Below are positions 21,174 through 30,224 of a stretch of 64,000 nt of DNA, one piece after another. Under the pieces are notes generated by a model. It made no database searches. It was not told the origin of the DNA and worked only from the letters and a program-made list of their open reading frames with translations. The DNA lies in the NCBI GenBank assembly GCA_002690925.1, contig NZGD01000103.1:105232-169231 (forward strand). Direction: 5' to 3'. This DNA is from Rhodopirellula sp. (GTDB lineage Bacteria; Planctomycetota; Planctomycetia; Pirellulales; Pirellulaceae). Every line of letters starts with the position of its first letter. The first letter of the stretch is position 1. The translations under genes and the position numbers were made by a program.

Positions 21174-22424
21174 TTCTCAAATCTTCAAACAAAATTGTGT
21201 CCGGAAAAAATTCCAAAAGACATGACGAACTTTCTTTGTGATCGAAGCCTTCTTGCTACAGATCACCCGTAGAATGTCATATGCAAAATCAGCTCAGAGA
21301 ATCGGCTAAATCGAACTCAAAGCCAGCTCGGCAACAGCTACAAAATTCAGACGCTCAAGCAGCGCGATCACAACCGGAGATATTAATTAAAAAAAAACTC
21401 CAATGTTGTGCATAATGACAGTTCAACAAATCCTGTCGACTTGGATGGCTATCCACAACTGTCAGTCTTGCCATCAACAATCTACGAAGCAGGAGAAGAA
21501 ACTGGCTTAAAATCGCGGCATACCGGGAAGGACCATCCAAACACCCGCTTTCCCAGCGGCACTGCCTGAACTCTTCCACCCCAGACTGCGACACCACGCC
21601 CGCCACTTATGTGGGGGGGGCAGCAGCACACTCACAACCAAAGGTGAGTGCCCCCTTTCCGGCGGCGGGGCTCACTTACTTAGCAGATTGGGCACAACAA
21701 CTGACAAAGCTCTGCTGTATCTACCAAGGCAACACCCAGATCGCTACGTACCATCTTCCACCAAAGCTTCCAAACCACACTTTGAATTTCAAGAGGACTA
21801 ACCGGAAACAGTGCGAACATAAGACAGGCGCACTGCTTGCGTCATCACATAAACCAAACCATACAGTTTGGCATGCAAAAGAGAAAAAAGAGCAAACAGA
21901 AGTTTCGGTGGCCTTCTACCTGTAACAATCGTGAACGCTGCGCGACTCAGAAGAAACTTAGCCTACTTACCAACAAAAGCAGTGAATCAAGAGCATTGCT
22001 GTAGCGAAGAGCAAATAAGAACTTTGCGACAATCACAAACTTGGAAAGCAAATGCAAGCTGCAGACAACCCTGAACGATGTGATCCACAGTACATTTTTT
22101 ATTTGATTCTGACAAAGAAAAAAACTGCAAGGTGGTTTTCTTGCAAACAGAAATCCCCTATCGATCACAAAACAAATCCCTGAACAAGATTCCCGCTGTG
22201 CACGGTCGATCACTAAGTGGATCACGTCCATCCACGAATCGATTGCTCGAATGCGCACAGCGATCAGCTTGGCCTCTTCAACCATTTTCGTACTTGTGGT
22301 AAAGATTCTCATGCACGTGCATGTTGCAACTTCGCCGGAGCAAAAGACAAGTAAAACCTTTTTCAAATTTCTGCGGTGGCTTTCTTCTCAAAAATGACTT
22401 GTCAGATCCCTGGTTCATCCCAAA
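21174..22424. other. Long divergent intergenic region without convincing genes
   Basis: This 1.25-kb stretch separates the start of the giant gene from the start of the plus-strand membrane-protein gene, so it must hold both upstream regions. Short open frames in it have no coding character. The visible structure is a G8 tract (21613-21620) followed by three segments that can form two mutually exclusive hairpins (21613-21675). I found no tRNA or other recognisable RNA gene. Confidence 0.6.
21613..21675 (+). other. Alternative-hairpin element with a G8 tract
   Basis: Segment GTGAGTGCCCCC (21644-21655) can pair with the upstream CACTCAC (21629-21635), extended by the G tract across an 8-nt bulge. 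It can also pair with the downstream GGGGCTCAC (21667-21675). The two pairings exclude each other, as in attenuators. No downstream gene lies close enough to make the role obvious, and it may be chance in a G/C-rich patch. Confidence 0.3.
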
Positions 22425-23441
22425 GTGAATCAGCCATGCGTGCAACATGCAACAAGTTTTGCGCCCAAACCGTCAATCATCAAAGCACCTGAGCCCAACA
22501 CCGTGGTTGCCAATTCGACCCCACCTTCTCGTGCACAGGCAGCGGCACCTCGCAAGATCCGCAGTTGGCATCTGATCAATCTGCTGTCTCTTGATGCTGT
22601 CATGGTTGGCCTGACGTGGCAACTAATTTTCACACTCGAATTCCTTAATCGTTTTCCCCACGCGATCGAAAGCTTGATCATTGGAATCACGATATGGCTT
22701 GCTTATACGGCTGATCGAATCCTCGACTCATGGAACTTGGAAACAAATCTACCGCACACGTCAAGACATTATTTTCATCATCAGTTCAGAACGCCAATGT
22801 GCTGCTTCTGGACAATCGCGTTGGGATTCGATGTGATTCTTATCGCAAGCTTTACTCACACAGTTCAAATTCAATGGGGATTGGTGTGTTTATTGTTTGT
22901 ACTTCTATATTTACTCAACTCGCAAAAAAACATTCGGGCGTTGAGAGCAATCCCGAAGGAGGCTCAGGCTGGTTTCATTTTTGCGTTTGGCGTCAGCCTT
23001 GTTTGCTGGCCCGCAGCGCCCCAACAAATCGCCGGTCCACTATTTTCTGCAACCTTAGTGACTGGAGTGCTATTTTCAATCAACTGCGCCACGGTTGCTT
23101 ACTGGGAACGCCAACTTGACGAAGCTCAGACCTTCTTCGCATGGACTTCAGGATCGAACACAACACTAACCCCAATTGCGTTCGCATTTGGACTTGAGTT
23201 GACCCTAACCCTTGCGATGCTTTATTTTGCGTTGTTGGATACATTCATTACCAACTGTTTACTGAGCAGCACGTCATGTCTGGCGATCACTATTTTTTTG
23301 AGTCAAAGACACGAACAAAAACAAACGCAAAATCGAAGCATGTCATTGACCCGATCTCCCGAAATTCGTGAATTACTGGCAGATTTTTCCCTCATCCTAC
23401 CACCCGCCACTCTGACTGTTTGGCGAGTTTACTATGGCTAA
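22425..23441 (+). CDS. Polytopic membrane protein, possibly distantly UbiA-like
   Basis: A 338-residue protein with a soluble N-terminus of about 45 residues, then roughly eight hydrophobic segments. The motif YTADRILDSW near residues 97-106 recalls the Asp-rich D-x-x-x-D loop of UbiA-family prenyltransferases, but the second Asp motif is not clear, so the family assignment is tentative. The start is GTG at 22425. No good Shine-Dalgarno is seen, but no earlier start keeps a plausible protein. It is followed 8 bp later by a methyltransferase gene, which suggests a two-gene operon. Both could act on a hydrophobic substrate; this is inference only. Confidence 0.75.
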   Translation: MNQPCVQHATSFAPKPSIIKAPEPNTVVANSTPPSRAQAAAPRKIRSWHLINLLSLDAVMVGLTWQLIFTLEFLNRFPHAIESLIIGITIWLAYTADRILDSWNLETNLPHTSRHYFHHQFRTPMCCFWTIALGFDVILIASFTHTVQIQWGLVCLLFVLLYLLNSQKNIRALRAIPKEAQAGFIFAFGVSLVCWPAAPQQIAGPLFSATLVTGVLFSINCATVAYWERQLDEAQTFFAWTSGSNTTLTPIAFAFGLELTLTLAMLYFALLDTFITNCLLSSTSCLAITIFLSQRHEQKQTQNRSMSLTRSPEIRELLADFSLILPPATLTVWRVYYG

Positions 23442-23449
23442 TTCACACC

Positions 23450-24109
23450 ATGCGTAATCACACCGACCATGGCTATGACCAGTTAGCGTGTCGGTATCAC
23501 TTGATAGAAACACTGATGTTTGGCTCCCGCTTAAAGGAAGCACGCACAGCCTTACTAAGTTCGATTCCTGCATGTCGTTCAGCGCTCATCCTGGGTGACG
23601 GTGACGGACGTCTTCTTGAGGCACTGCTTACCACTCAACCCGAGTGCCAAATCACGAGTATCGATCAAAGCCAGAAGATGCTGGAGATTCAGCAACAACG
23701 TCTTTCAAATCACCCCCGACGTAACAATGTCAGATGGATTCAACAAGATGCCCGCAGACTAGAGCAATTCGATCACCAGTTTGATCTACTTGTATCAGCA
23801 TTTTTTCTCGACTGCTTTACCAGGCAGGAAATCGAAATGAACTTGCAGAAGTGGCTGAATAGCTTGCGACCAGATGGCTATTTCTACTTCGTCGACTTCC
23901 AGGAACCCAAGACAGGCTGGAAACGTTTGCGAGGAAAACTGTACTTGGCCGCAATGCACTCTTTTTTTCGCTGCTACACAAATCTGCCAAATCGAAAACT
24001 CGTGGACTTAAACGGAGCTTTGGATCAGTGTCCCCTTGAGCTAGTCACGTCAGAAAACGTGAGCCATGATTTGATTAGCGCCCGACTCTATCGAATGACT
24101 TCCGCATGA
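23450..24109 (+). CDS. Class I SAM-dependent methyltransferase
   Basis: A soluble protein of 219 residues from the ATG at 23450. A TTG at 23420 would add 10 residues and overlap the upstream gene. Motif I (ALILGDGDGRLLEAL, about residues 46-60) is the SAM-binding loop, followed by an acidic strand end (SIDQSQKML) and a DLLVSAFFLDC motif-IV-like strand. The C-terminal half has RPDGYFYFVDF, a typical post-motif beta strand. The substrate cannot be read from sequence. Tight linkage to the upstream membrane protein suggests a common pathway, perhaps in lipid or quinone chemistry. Confidence 0.85.
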   Translation: MRNHTDHGYDQLACRYHLIETLMFGSRLKEARTALLSSIPACRSALILGDGDGRLLEALLTTQPECQITSIDQSQKMLEIQQQRLSNHPRRNNVRWIQQDARRLEQFDHQFDLLVSAFFLDCFTRQEIEMNLQKWLNSLRPDGYFYFVDFQEPKTGWKRLRGKLYLAAMHSFFRCYTNLPNRKLVDLNGALDQCPLELVTSENVSHDLISARLYRMTSA

Positions 24110-24247
24110 ATGGTTACCGACAAGGGAACCTCAACCATGGTTACGCGTGAAGTATCTGATTCCATTGAATTCCAAAACACAATCTTAAGATGCACCGTTC
24201 TGCCGCCTCAGCTATGAGACGTAATACCTGGCGAACCAAACAAGAAG

Positions 24248-25000
24248 TCACTTATCGTTTCTGAATCGAACAAAGAACATCAAAAAGACCCCCATCAGCA
24301 AACCAATTCCGATCACAGCAAAAAAGGTGGCTGGTTGGGGCATTTTCTCGAGGCCGCTACGTATCTCCATCCCAAAGACGGTCGTGATGGTGGCCAAGGG
24401 GAAAAAGAAGGCAACAAGCATATTGAGTCGATGTGACGATAGGGCCATGCGATCGCTCGCAACTGCCTGCTCTTCCGCACTGCGAGCAATTTTGTAATCA
24501 AGCGAGTTCTTTGTCCCAGAAGCGAGCAACTCCGCCATCCGTTCAAGGTCGTACGCTTGATCGCGCATGTCGATAACCTCACGGGCTTCGGGATAGCGTT
24601 TACGCAACTCCTGAAGCACCAAATGCATATTGCGAATCGCACGATGGAGCGGCGACAGCGACTCGAGGATTAAAAACTGGTCTTCCGCAGACTTCGCCTC
24701 ATCCTCCAATTTCTCCAACTCACCAAGTCGCCGATCGTACTGATTGATGTGCTTCATGATCGAGTCTGGGCCTTGCCCGAGCTGGTCACTGACCCAAGTC
24801 CCATCTGCCTTTCGCCAGAAAAAACGACCGTGCCTTTCATCCTCATCCGGCATGGGTGGCGCATGCAGCACAAGTAATACTTGATCGTCCTCGCACATCA
24901 TTCGCTGCCGACCTACATGCGTACCAAGTCGATTACGAAATTCCTCGGGAACAGACCAAGTCGCGGGGAGCTTTACGTTGTTGTGATTCTGATTACTCAC
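24248..25000 (-). CDS. CorA-like divalent-cation channel family protein with GME instead of GMN
   Basis: A 250-residue protein with an alpha/beta N-terminal domain, a long charged helical stretch (about 75-185) and two C-terminal transmembrane helices, the layout of CorA/ZntB channels. The first helix ends in TTVFGME (residues 206-212) where family members have the Gly-Met-Asn signature, so Asn is replaced by Glu. It is also shorter than typical CorA (about 310-350 residues). It may transport another ion or have lost selectivity. The start is a GTG at 25000. It stands alone on its strand. Confidence 0.75.
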   Translation of the reverse strand: MSNQNHNNVKLPATWSVPEEFRNRLGTHVGRQRMMCEDDQVLLVLHAPPMPDEDERHGRFFWRKADGTWVSDQLGQGPDSIMKHINQYDRRLGELEKLEDEAKSAEDQFLILESLSPLHRAIRNMHLVLQELRKRYPEAREVIDMRDQAYDLERMAELLASGTKNSLDYKIARSAEEQAVASDRMALSSHRLNMLVAFFFPLATITTVFGMEIRSGLEKMPQPATFFAVIGIGLLMGVFLMFFVRFRNDK

Positions 25001-25778
25001 TCAATTCTTCCCCTAAAAAACAATTTTCAAACAAAGAACACAACTCATCCATATCTTACTCATTTTTCATTGAAGCTTCAGCCAGCCAACACTTCAAGTC
25101 AATCCAACTTGCGATGGTGCCTTCCTCGGCGGTGGATATTTGTCGCCTTTGGTGACTGCCTCAGGCAATAACAGCATCGAACTCTTTTAAAATCCAACGG
25201 CACCAAACAAAGTTACCCACGTTTAAAACGGCTACCAGCTTGCCGGATCACCACCAAACACAAACACTGCCAGGCATGTCGAGATCATGAAACTGAGGCA
25301 ACGAGGGTCCGTGGTATTTCAGATGCTGGCAGTCGTCATGACACGATTGACGGACACGACCAGAGTGTGGGTGCACGCGTCATGGACGGCACCCTTGCTA
25401 CAGTCCAGTTGGCTGGCACAGTGTGGAGGATCATCCGGGGAATCGGAGTCGCCACAGGAACGAGAGTTACCACAAAAGAGCCAATTGACGTAACCGAGGA
25501 CGCAATCTGATAAGCGATGAAGGACGACCCATTGTCGTCACAGCAGGTAGAGAGAGTCCCTCGCCCCATGGTTGAACGATATGTACGCCTGCTCGAAGCT
25601 GTCGAAGTGCCGCCACGGATTAAGATGCACGGGGACTTTACCGTGGAAGGAAATCATCGCTAAGTTGCTGGTAAGTTGTTTGGAAAAGAACCATCAATCC
25701 AGCCTTGGTTCGGTGCAAACCCGACCGTCTAATTCCGTGGGAAGACGTTCTCATCTGCCCAAAACATTGGGGTAATTA
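25001..25778. other. Intergenic region with remnants of open reading frames
   Basis: Between the CorA-like gene and the pentapeptide gene there is no intact recognisable gene. The plus strand contains one reading frame that stays open for about 110 codons and, after two stops, continues as a 47-codon ATG frame with coding-like codon choice (see the separate entry). The rest is unstructured. Confidence 0.5.
25382..25738 (+). pseudogene. Possible decayed coding stretch, unidentified
   Basis: One plus-strand frame reads M-D-G-T-L-A-T-V-Q and ends I-D-V-T-E-D-A-I before adjacent TGA and TAA stops. It resumes with an ATG at 25516 (MKDDPLSS, then VERYVRLLEAVEVPPR) to a TAA, and continues in frame with VAGKLFGKEPSIQPWFGANP to another TAA. 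All three pieces share one frame, which is what nonsense decay of a gene would give. I cannot name a family, and chance remains possible. Each piece is too short to be a convincing gene by itself. Confidence 0.25.
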
Positions 25779-26231
25779 ATGATCGAGATTTTTTGCGGCA
25801 CTGGTGAAATCGTTCGCGTGAACTTGGAATCACTCATTGGCGCAGACTTAAGTGCCAAGAACCTACATCGGGCGCAACTCGATGGAGCGAACATTTCCTC
25901 AACGAATTTTATTGAAGCCGATTTACGTGCAGCTTCCTTAGAAGGGGCGATCGCAGTCGGGGCAAATTTCCAGAATGCGAGCCTGATCGCTGCATGGGCG
26001 AAGCAAGCGGACTTCTCAAACGCCCGTTTGGCGGGTTGTCGAATGAACTGCGGAAATTTCGAGAATGCAAGTTTCGCAGGTGCCGATCTGACAGGTGCAG
26101 ACATCGACCAGGCAAATATTTGCGGTTGCGACTTTCGAGGTGCCAAACTGTCCGGTGCCACTTTCGATCAATGCAAGTTCGACTCCGACACTATTTGGCC
26201 CGATGCGTTTTCACCTCCAGATTCAACTTGA
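25779..26231 (+). CDS. Pentapeptide-repeat protein
   Basis: A 150-residue protein made almost entirely of A(D/N)LXX-type pentapeptides from about residue 20 to 137 (for example GADLS, GANIS, EADLR, GANFQ, GADLT, GADID). It should fold as a right-handed quadrilateral beta-helix. There is no signal peptide or transmembrane segment, so it is probably cytoplasmic. A GGGG run 6-8 bp before the ATG may act as a weak ribosome-binding site. Some relatives mimic DNA and protect gyrase, but most have no known role, and nothing here decides between them. Confidence 0.85.
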   Translation: MIEIFCGTGEIVRVNLESLIGADLSAKNLHRAQLDGANISSTNFIEADLRAASLEGAIAVGANFQNASLIAAWAKQADFSNARLAGCRMNCGNFENASFAGADLTGADIDQANICGCDFRGAKLSGATFDQCKFDSDTIWPDAFSPPDST

Positions 26232-26828
26232 AGTGGATAGAACATTCATGCATGGAATCCTGATCGAACAATAATTCCCCACCTCCAACCACGCCTTTTC
26301 AACCCGACCTTTCTAGCCCGGGACAACGCAGGACTTCCTAGCTCGACACGTCACACTAAAACAGATGTACAAAAACCCAAACTAATGCGAGTTAGGACCA
26401 TCCAATGCCCATGGCACATCTCTACAAACTCCATGTATCCAGACAAAAAGAGCTGAACTAAGCCGACAAAGTTGGGCGACAGACCTGAGACATTTTCAGA
26501 GATGAACAGAAGTGAACCCACTGCGAATACCAACCTCATCCGCCAATTGAGATCACCAGCCAACCGCCAGTTTCGACTGCAGACGCGGCGACTCGCTCCC
26601 GTCACGAATGCCCCTGACTGGGGAAGGTCTTCGCAGTGGTGTCATGAAATCCACACCGTAAGAGTGCCATCGCCTAAACGATGCACTCAGCGAATTACGA
26701 ACTGCGCCGGTCCCTGAATTTCCAGAGATCACTCGCTTCAAGCATTTTCAATACTCAACACTGAAAGTCGTGTCACTCGAGTGACTGGGAAAAGCTGCCC
26801 CATCACATCCAGCACCGTTCAAAACAGA
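26232..26828. other. Convergent intergenic region, nothing recognised
   Basis: The region between the ends of the pentapeptide gene and the glutamate decarboxylase gene. Short frames on both strands have no coding character, and I see no strong terminator with a T-run, no repeat and no RNA gene. Confidence 0.5.
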
Positions 26829-28226
26829 CTAATGACGAAAACCGGATGCCTCTGTGGAAGACAATGGGGTTGAGACAGGATGTTTTCGAAGATGATCAAG
26901 CGCTTCCATGAGGTCCTTCAGCAGCAAGACTCCCAAATCACGGCTAACGCCATGTCTGACGAGTATTCGTTGAATGACAAGGTCTTGGCGGTTGGCGGGC
27001 AATGAATAGGCAGGTACCTGCCAACCACGTGCCCTGAGACGATCGGCAAGATCATAAAGCGTAAAGCCCGGATCAACACCCTCTTTCAACTTCCAGCAGA
27101 GCGCTGGGATTCCCTCATTGGTTTGGCCGTCATAGAGAACTTCAAACAAATCCACCTTACTGAGCTGTTCAGCCAAAAACTGAGCGGTCGCGTAGCAGGC
27201 ACCGTGGATCTTGCGATAACCTTCGCGGCCCAATCTCAAGAAATTGTAATACTGACAAACCACTTGGCCACCCGGACGGGAGAAATTCAACGCAATGTCG
27301 CGCATATTACCGCCGAGATAATTCACCCAGAAAACCAATTCTTCAGGAAGATCTTCCGTATCACGCCACATAATCCAGCCAACACCGAGAGGTGAGAGTC
27401 CGAACTTGTGACCAGAGGCATTGATTGAACGGACGCGTGGCAGCCGGAAATCCCATTCCAGATCCGGCGAGCAGAATGGCGCAAGAAATCCCCCACTGGC
27501 GCCATCAACATGAATGGGAATATCCAAACCAGTCTCATCTTCCAGTTTATCCAGCGCGTCTGCCACGTCTTTCACTGGCTCGTACTGACACGTGAACGTG
27601 ACTCCCAAGGTCGGTACCACACCAATTGTATTCTCATCACAGCGTTTGAGCACTTCTTCAGGTGTCATCAACAGTCGACCATTTTCCATTGGAATTTCTC
27701 GCAGTTCGATATCCCAATAACGTGCAAACTTGTGCCAACAAACCTGTACCGGCCCGGTTATCAGATTGGGCTTATCGATAGATTTACCTGCAGCTTTTCT
27801 GGAGGCCTCCCAGCGACGTTTCATCGCCATGCCACCCAACATCACTGCTTCGCTGGATCCAGTCGTTGAGCAGCCCACCGCATTTTCTTTGGCAGGCGAA
27901 TTCCACAAGTCACCGAGCATATGCACGCATCTTGCTTCAATCTCAGCAGTTTGCGGATACTCATCCTTGTCGATCATATTCTTGTCGAGGCACTCATCCA
28001 TGAGCTTGTGGACCTCAGGCTCCATCCAAGTCTGGCAGAAGGTGGCCAAATTCTGTCTGGAGTTGCCATCCAGCATTAATTCGTCATGGACGATCGAGTA
28101 CACGTTCCTCGGATTTTGTTCCTCGGAAGGAAAACGATATTTTGGAATGGATACCGCATGATCGACTGCAGCATAAATGTCGTCATCGAGCTGTTCGCGG
28201 ATCGAATCTTTTTCGTGCAGAACCAT
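26829..28226 (-). CDS. gadB: Glutamate decarboxylase, PLP-dependent
   Basis: Converts L-glutamate to GABA and CO2, consuming a cytoplasmic proton. The 465-residue protein follows the bacterial and plant GAD pattern throughout: [15 protein letters not shown] near residue 55-70, the conserved [15 protein letters not shown] near 158-172, HVDGASGGF near 239-247, and the PLP-lysine motif INASGHKFG with Lys at about 274. The ATG at 28226 was preferred to a TTG three codons upstream. No glutamate/GABA antiporter gene is adjacent, although such an exchanger usually completes the acid-resistance system. The upstream region carries a 24-bp tandem repeat that may be regulatory. Confidence 0.96.
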   Translation of the reverse strand: MVLHEKDSIREQLDDDIYAAVDHAVSIPKYRFPSEEQNPRNVYSIVHDELMLDGNSRQNLATFCQTWMEPEVHKLMDECLDKNMIDKDEYPQTAEIEARCVHMLGDLWNSPAKENAVGCSTTGSSEAVMLGGMAMKRRWEASRKAAGKSIDKPNLITGPVQVCWHKFARYWDIELREIPMENGRLLMTPEEVLKRCDENTIGVVPTLGVTFTCQYEPVKDVADALDKLEDETGLDIPIHVDGASGGFLAPFCSPDLEWDFRLPRVRSINASGHKFGLSPLGVGWIMWRDTEDLPEELVFWVNYLGGNMRDIALNFSRPGGQVVCQYYNFLRLGREGYRKIHGACYATAQFLAEQLSKVDLFEVLYDGQTNEGIPALCWKLKEGVDPGFTLYDLADRLRARGWQVPAYSLPANRQDLVIQRILVRHGVSRDLGVLLLKDLMEALDHLRKHPVSTPLSSTEASGFRH

Positions 28227-28249
28227 AGTCTTCAATACCTCTAATGAAT

Positions 28250-28297
28250 CTGTATTCCCAATGACTGAGCATGCTGTATTTCAAATGACTAAGCATG
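28250..28297 (-). promoter_or_regulatory. Two-copy 24-bp tandem repeat upstream of gad
   Basis: Plus-strand positions 28250-28273 and 28274-28297 are adjacent 24-mers identical at 21 of 24 positions. Both contain ATGACT-[GA]-AGCATG. They lie 24-71 bp upstream of the gad ATG, where operators or activator sites would be expected. A role in acid- or stress-controlled expression is inference. Confidence 0.5.
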
Positions 28298-28413
28298 GTC
28301 AGAATGAGACTGTACCAAGATGCATGAACAAGAACAGGACGCCATACACTCACAGCAAAAAAAAACTCGTGAATCAATAAGTTTGCAATACTGCTTACGT
28401 TGTTGATGGTGCG

Positions 28414-29880
28414 TTACAGAAGCGGGCTCACCAGTCGCAATGTGTTTTCCAAGAGTCGATTCACAAATGACCTTTCTGACCACGAGTCGCGATCAACCCT
28501 TTCTGAGTCGTCGAGGTAGCTTTGCTGCAATTCCCGCAAATTACTGCCAAAACCCGCGTCGTACACGAACAAAGCAACTTCATAATTCAGCCATAAACTT
28601 CGCATATCGAAGTTGACCGTCCCGAACATCGAGATATGCCCATCAACTGTAATCGACTTGGTATGCAGCAGCCCCCCGTCATACAGATACAAATCGATGC
28701 CACTGGTGAGCAAATCATCGTAGTAAGAGCGGCTGGCGTACCTAGTCATCACCGAATCGACTTTTCGGGGAACAATCACTCTGACCTTCACCCCTCGGGC
28801 GGACGCACCCCGCAAGGCCCGCACGAGGGATTCGTCGGGCACCAGATAGGGTGTGGTCAGTAGCAGTTCTTCTCGCGCTCCATTGATCATGGTGAGGATC
28901 ATCTGCAACAGCCCGTCATTCGTTTCACCAGGTCCTGAGGGGATCACTTGAATGTCAGCGGCCCCTTGAGGAGCAACCAGATGCAAGTGGTGACGACTGA
29001 CCAACTCAGAAAGAGAATCGTCACCTTCAAGCGTCCAGTCACCGATCATAGTGGCCGCCAAGGAAGACACCACAGATCCTTGAAGCCGAACCATGGCATC
29101 AACCCACTCACCTACTCCACTGTCTTGTTTGAAGAATTTGGGATCGACGAGATTCATGCTCCCTGTCCATGAGACTTCGCTATCAATCACCACAATTTTT
29201 CGATGCAGCCTTAGATCAGTACGGCCAACCAGACTTCGAAATAATCCCACAGGTAATGCAGGTCGCAATTCCACACCTGCCGCCTTCAATTCTGCGGGTT
29301 GGCTGCCCTTCCACCATGGTCGTGCCCCCACTGCGTCGATCAAGAGGCAACAGTGAACTCCACGTTGCTGAGCACGAATCACAGCAGCAAGAACTTCGTC
29401 AGCCAAGCCACCACTCCCCCAAATGTAGAACTCCATCAACACACTTCGATCAGCCTTGTCGATGTCTTCCGCAATCCTTCGCAGAATCTCCTCAGTCTCT
29501 CCAAACAGTTCGTAATTGCTGCCACAGACCGTCGGACTACCCACCATTTGCCGGCCGAGACGACCCATACTCTCAGCCAACTCGCCATGTTTTTCCCAAT
29601 CAACCGTAAGCAACCCTGCATGCACCGCTTGCTCAATCACCTCCGAATAATCAGATCGTAGTTGTTTAATGCTCTCCTGACGTGACCAGCTAATCCGCCT
29701 CTCACCAATCAACAGATAAATCAACGCACCAAAAATGGGAATAGCATTGATCACCAACAGCCACGCCAAAGCAACTCCGGTACTGGGACGTTTCATGATC
29801 ACACGAACGCTCAGTATGAAGGCGAATACAACGTGAATACTCCACGTCACCGTGGTCGGATGATAGAAATAGCTGAGCAC
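28414..29880 (-). CDS. cls: Cardiolipin synthase family phospholipase-D-type enzyme
   Basis: A 488-residue membrane enzyme that would condense phosphatidylglycerol into cardiolipin. The N-terminus has two transmembrane helices (about 10-30 and 37-58), as in ClsA. Two HKD catalytic motifs are present: HRKIVVIDSEVSWTGSMN in the middle and HTKSITVDGHISMFGTVNFD near the C-terminus. The length matches the family. The start is a GTG at 29880. It follows the large mechanosensitive-channel gene on the same strand after 344 bp, so it probably has its own promoter. Cardiolipin and stretch-activated channels both belong to the osmotic response, so the grouping is sensible. Confidence 0.93.
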   Translation of the reverse strand: MLSYFYHPTTVTWSIHVVFAFILSVRVIMKRPSTGVALAWLLVINAIPIFGALIYLLIGERRISWSRQESIKQLRSDYSEVIEQAVHAGLLTVDWEKHGELAESMGRLGRQMVGSPTVCGSNYELFGETEEILRRIAEDIDKADRSVLMEFYIWGSGGLADEVLAAVIRAQQRGVHCCLLIDAVGARPWWKGSQPAELKAAGVELRPALPVGLFRSLVGRTDLRLHRKIVVIDSEVSWTGSMNLVDPKFFKQDSGVGEWVDAMVRLQGSVVSSLAATMIGDWTLEGDDSLSELVSRHHLHLVAPQGAADIQVIPSGPGETNDGLLQMILTMINGAREELLLTTPYLVPDESLVRALRGASARGVKVRVIVPRKVDSVMTRYASRSYYDDLLTSGIDLYLYDGGLLHTKSITVDGHISMFGTVNFDMRSLWLNYEVALFVYDAGFGSNLRELQQSYLDDSERVDRDSWSERSFVNRLLENTLRLVSPLL

Positions 29881-30224
29881 TCAACCTGTTCCTCGATCTA
29901 ACAGAATGTGGCAGTGTCCTGCTGCCCAGGGGATACCCTAGCAACTTTCTAGTGGCTCACACTCGATGCTGGCATAGGGGTATCTGAAGACCAGCGAATA
30001 CGAACAAATAAGCGGGAACAGTATTTTCCGCCGATTTCCGGACCCGTCTGCTCGGATTTTCTGGCATACCGCAGGCATGACTCACACACTTTGCTGCCAC
30101 TATGGGACCTCTTGGCTGGGAACCAGATTCCGCCACCATCCAAGGGACTGCAAGTCCTTGAAAGCAGCGTAAACCGTTTCACATTAAGCACATCGTCAAT
30201 CTGCAGAGATGGTCACTTTGTTTT
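29881..30224. other. Intergenic region between the MscK-like and cls genes
   Basis: No gene is apparent. A hairpin with an 8-bp stem and one bulged base (CAAGG, ACT / AGT, CCTTG; 30141-30160) lies 65 bp beyond the channel-gene stop, but without a T-run. It may help to end transcription. Confidence 0.4.

Noticed and set aside
21355..22366. Open frames of 68-139 codons in the long intergenic region
   Set aside because: Their residues show no domain, signal or membrane pattern. They overlap each other on both strands, as expected by chance.
26351..26605. Minus-strand frame of 84 codons with hydrophobic stretches between the pentapeptide and gad genes
   Set aside because: It has no recognisable motif, no ribosome-binding site, and an overlapping plus-strand frame of similar length.
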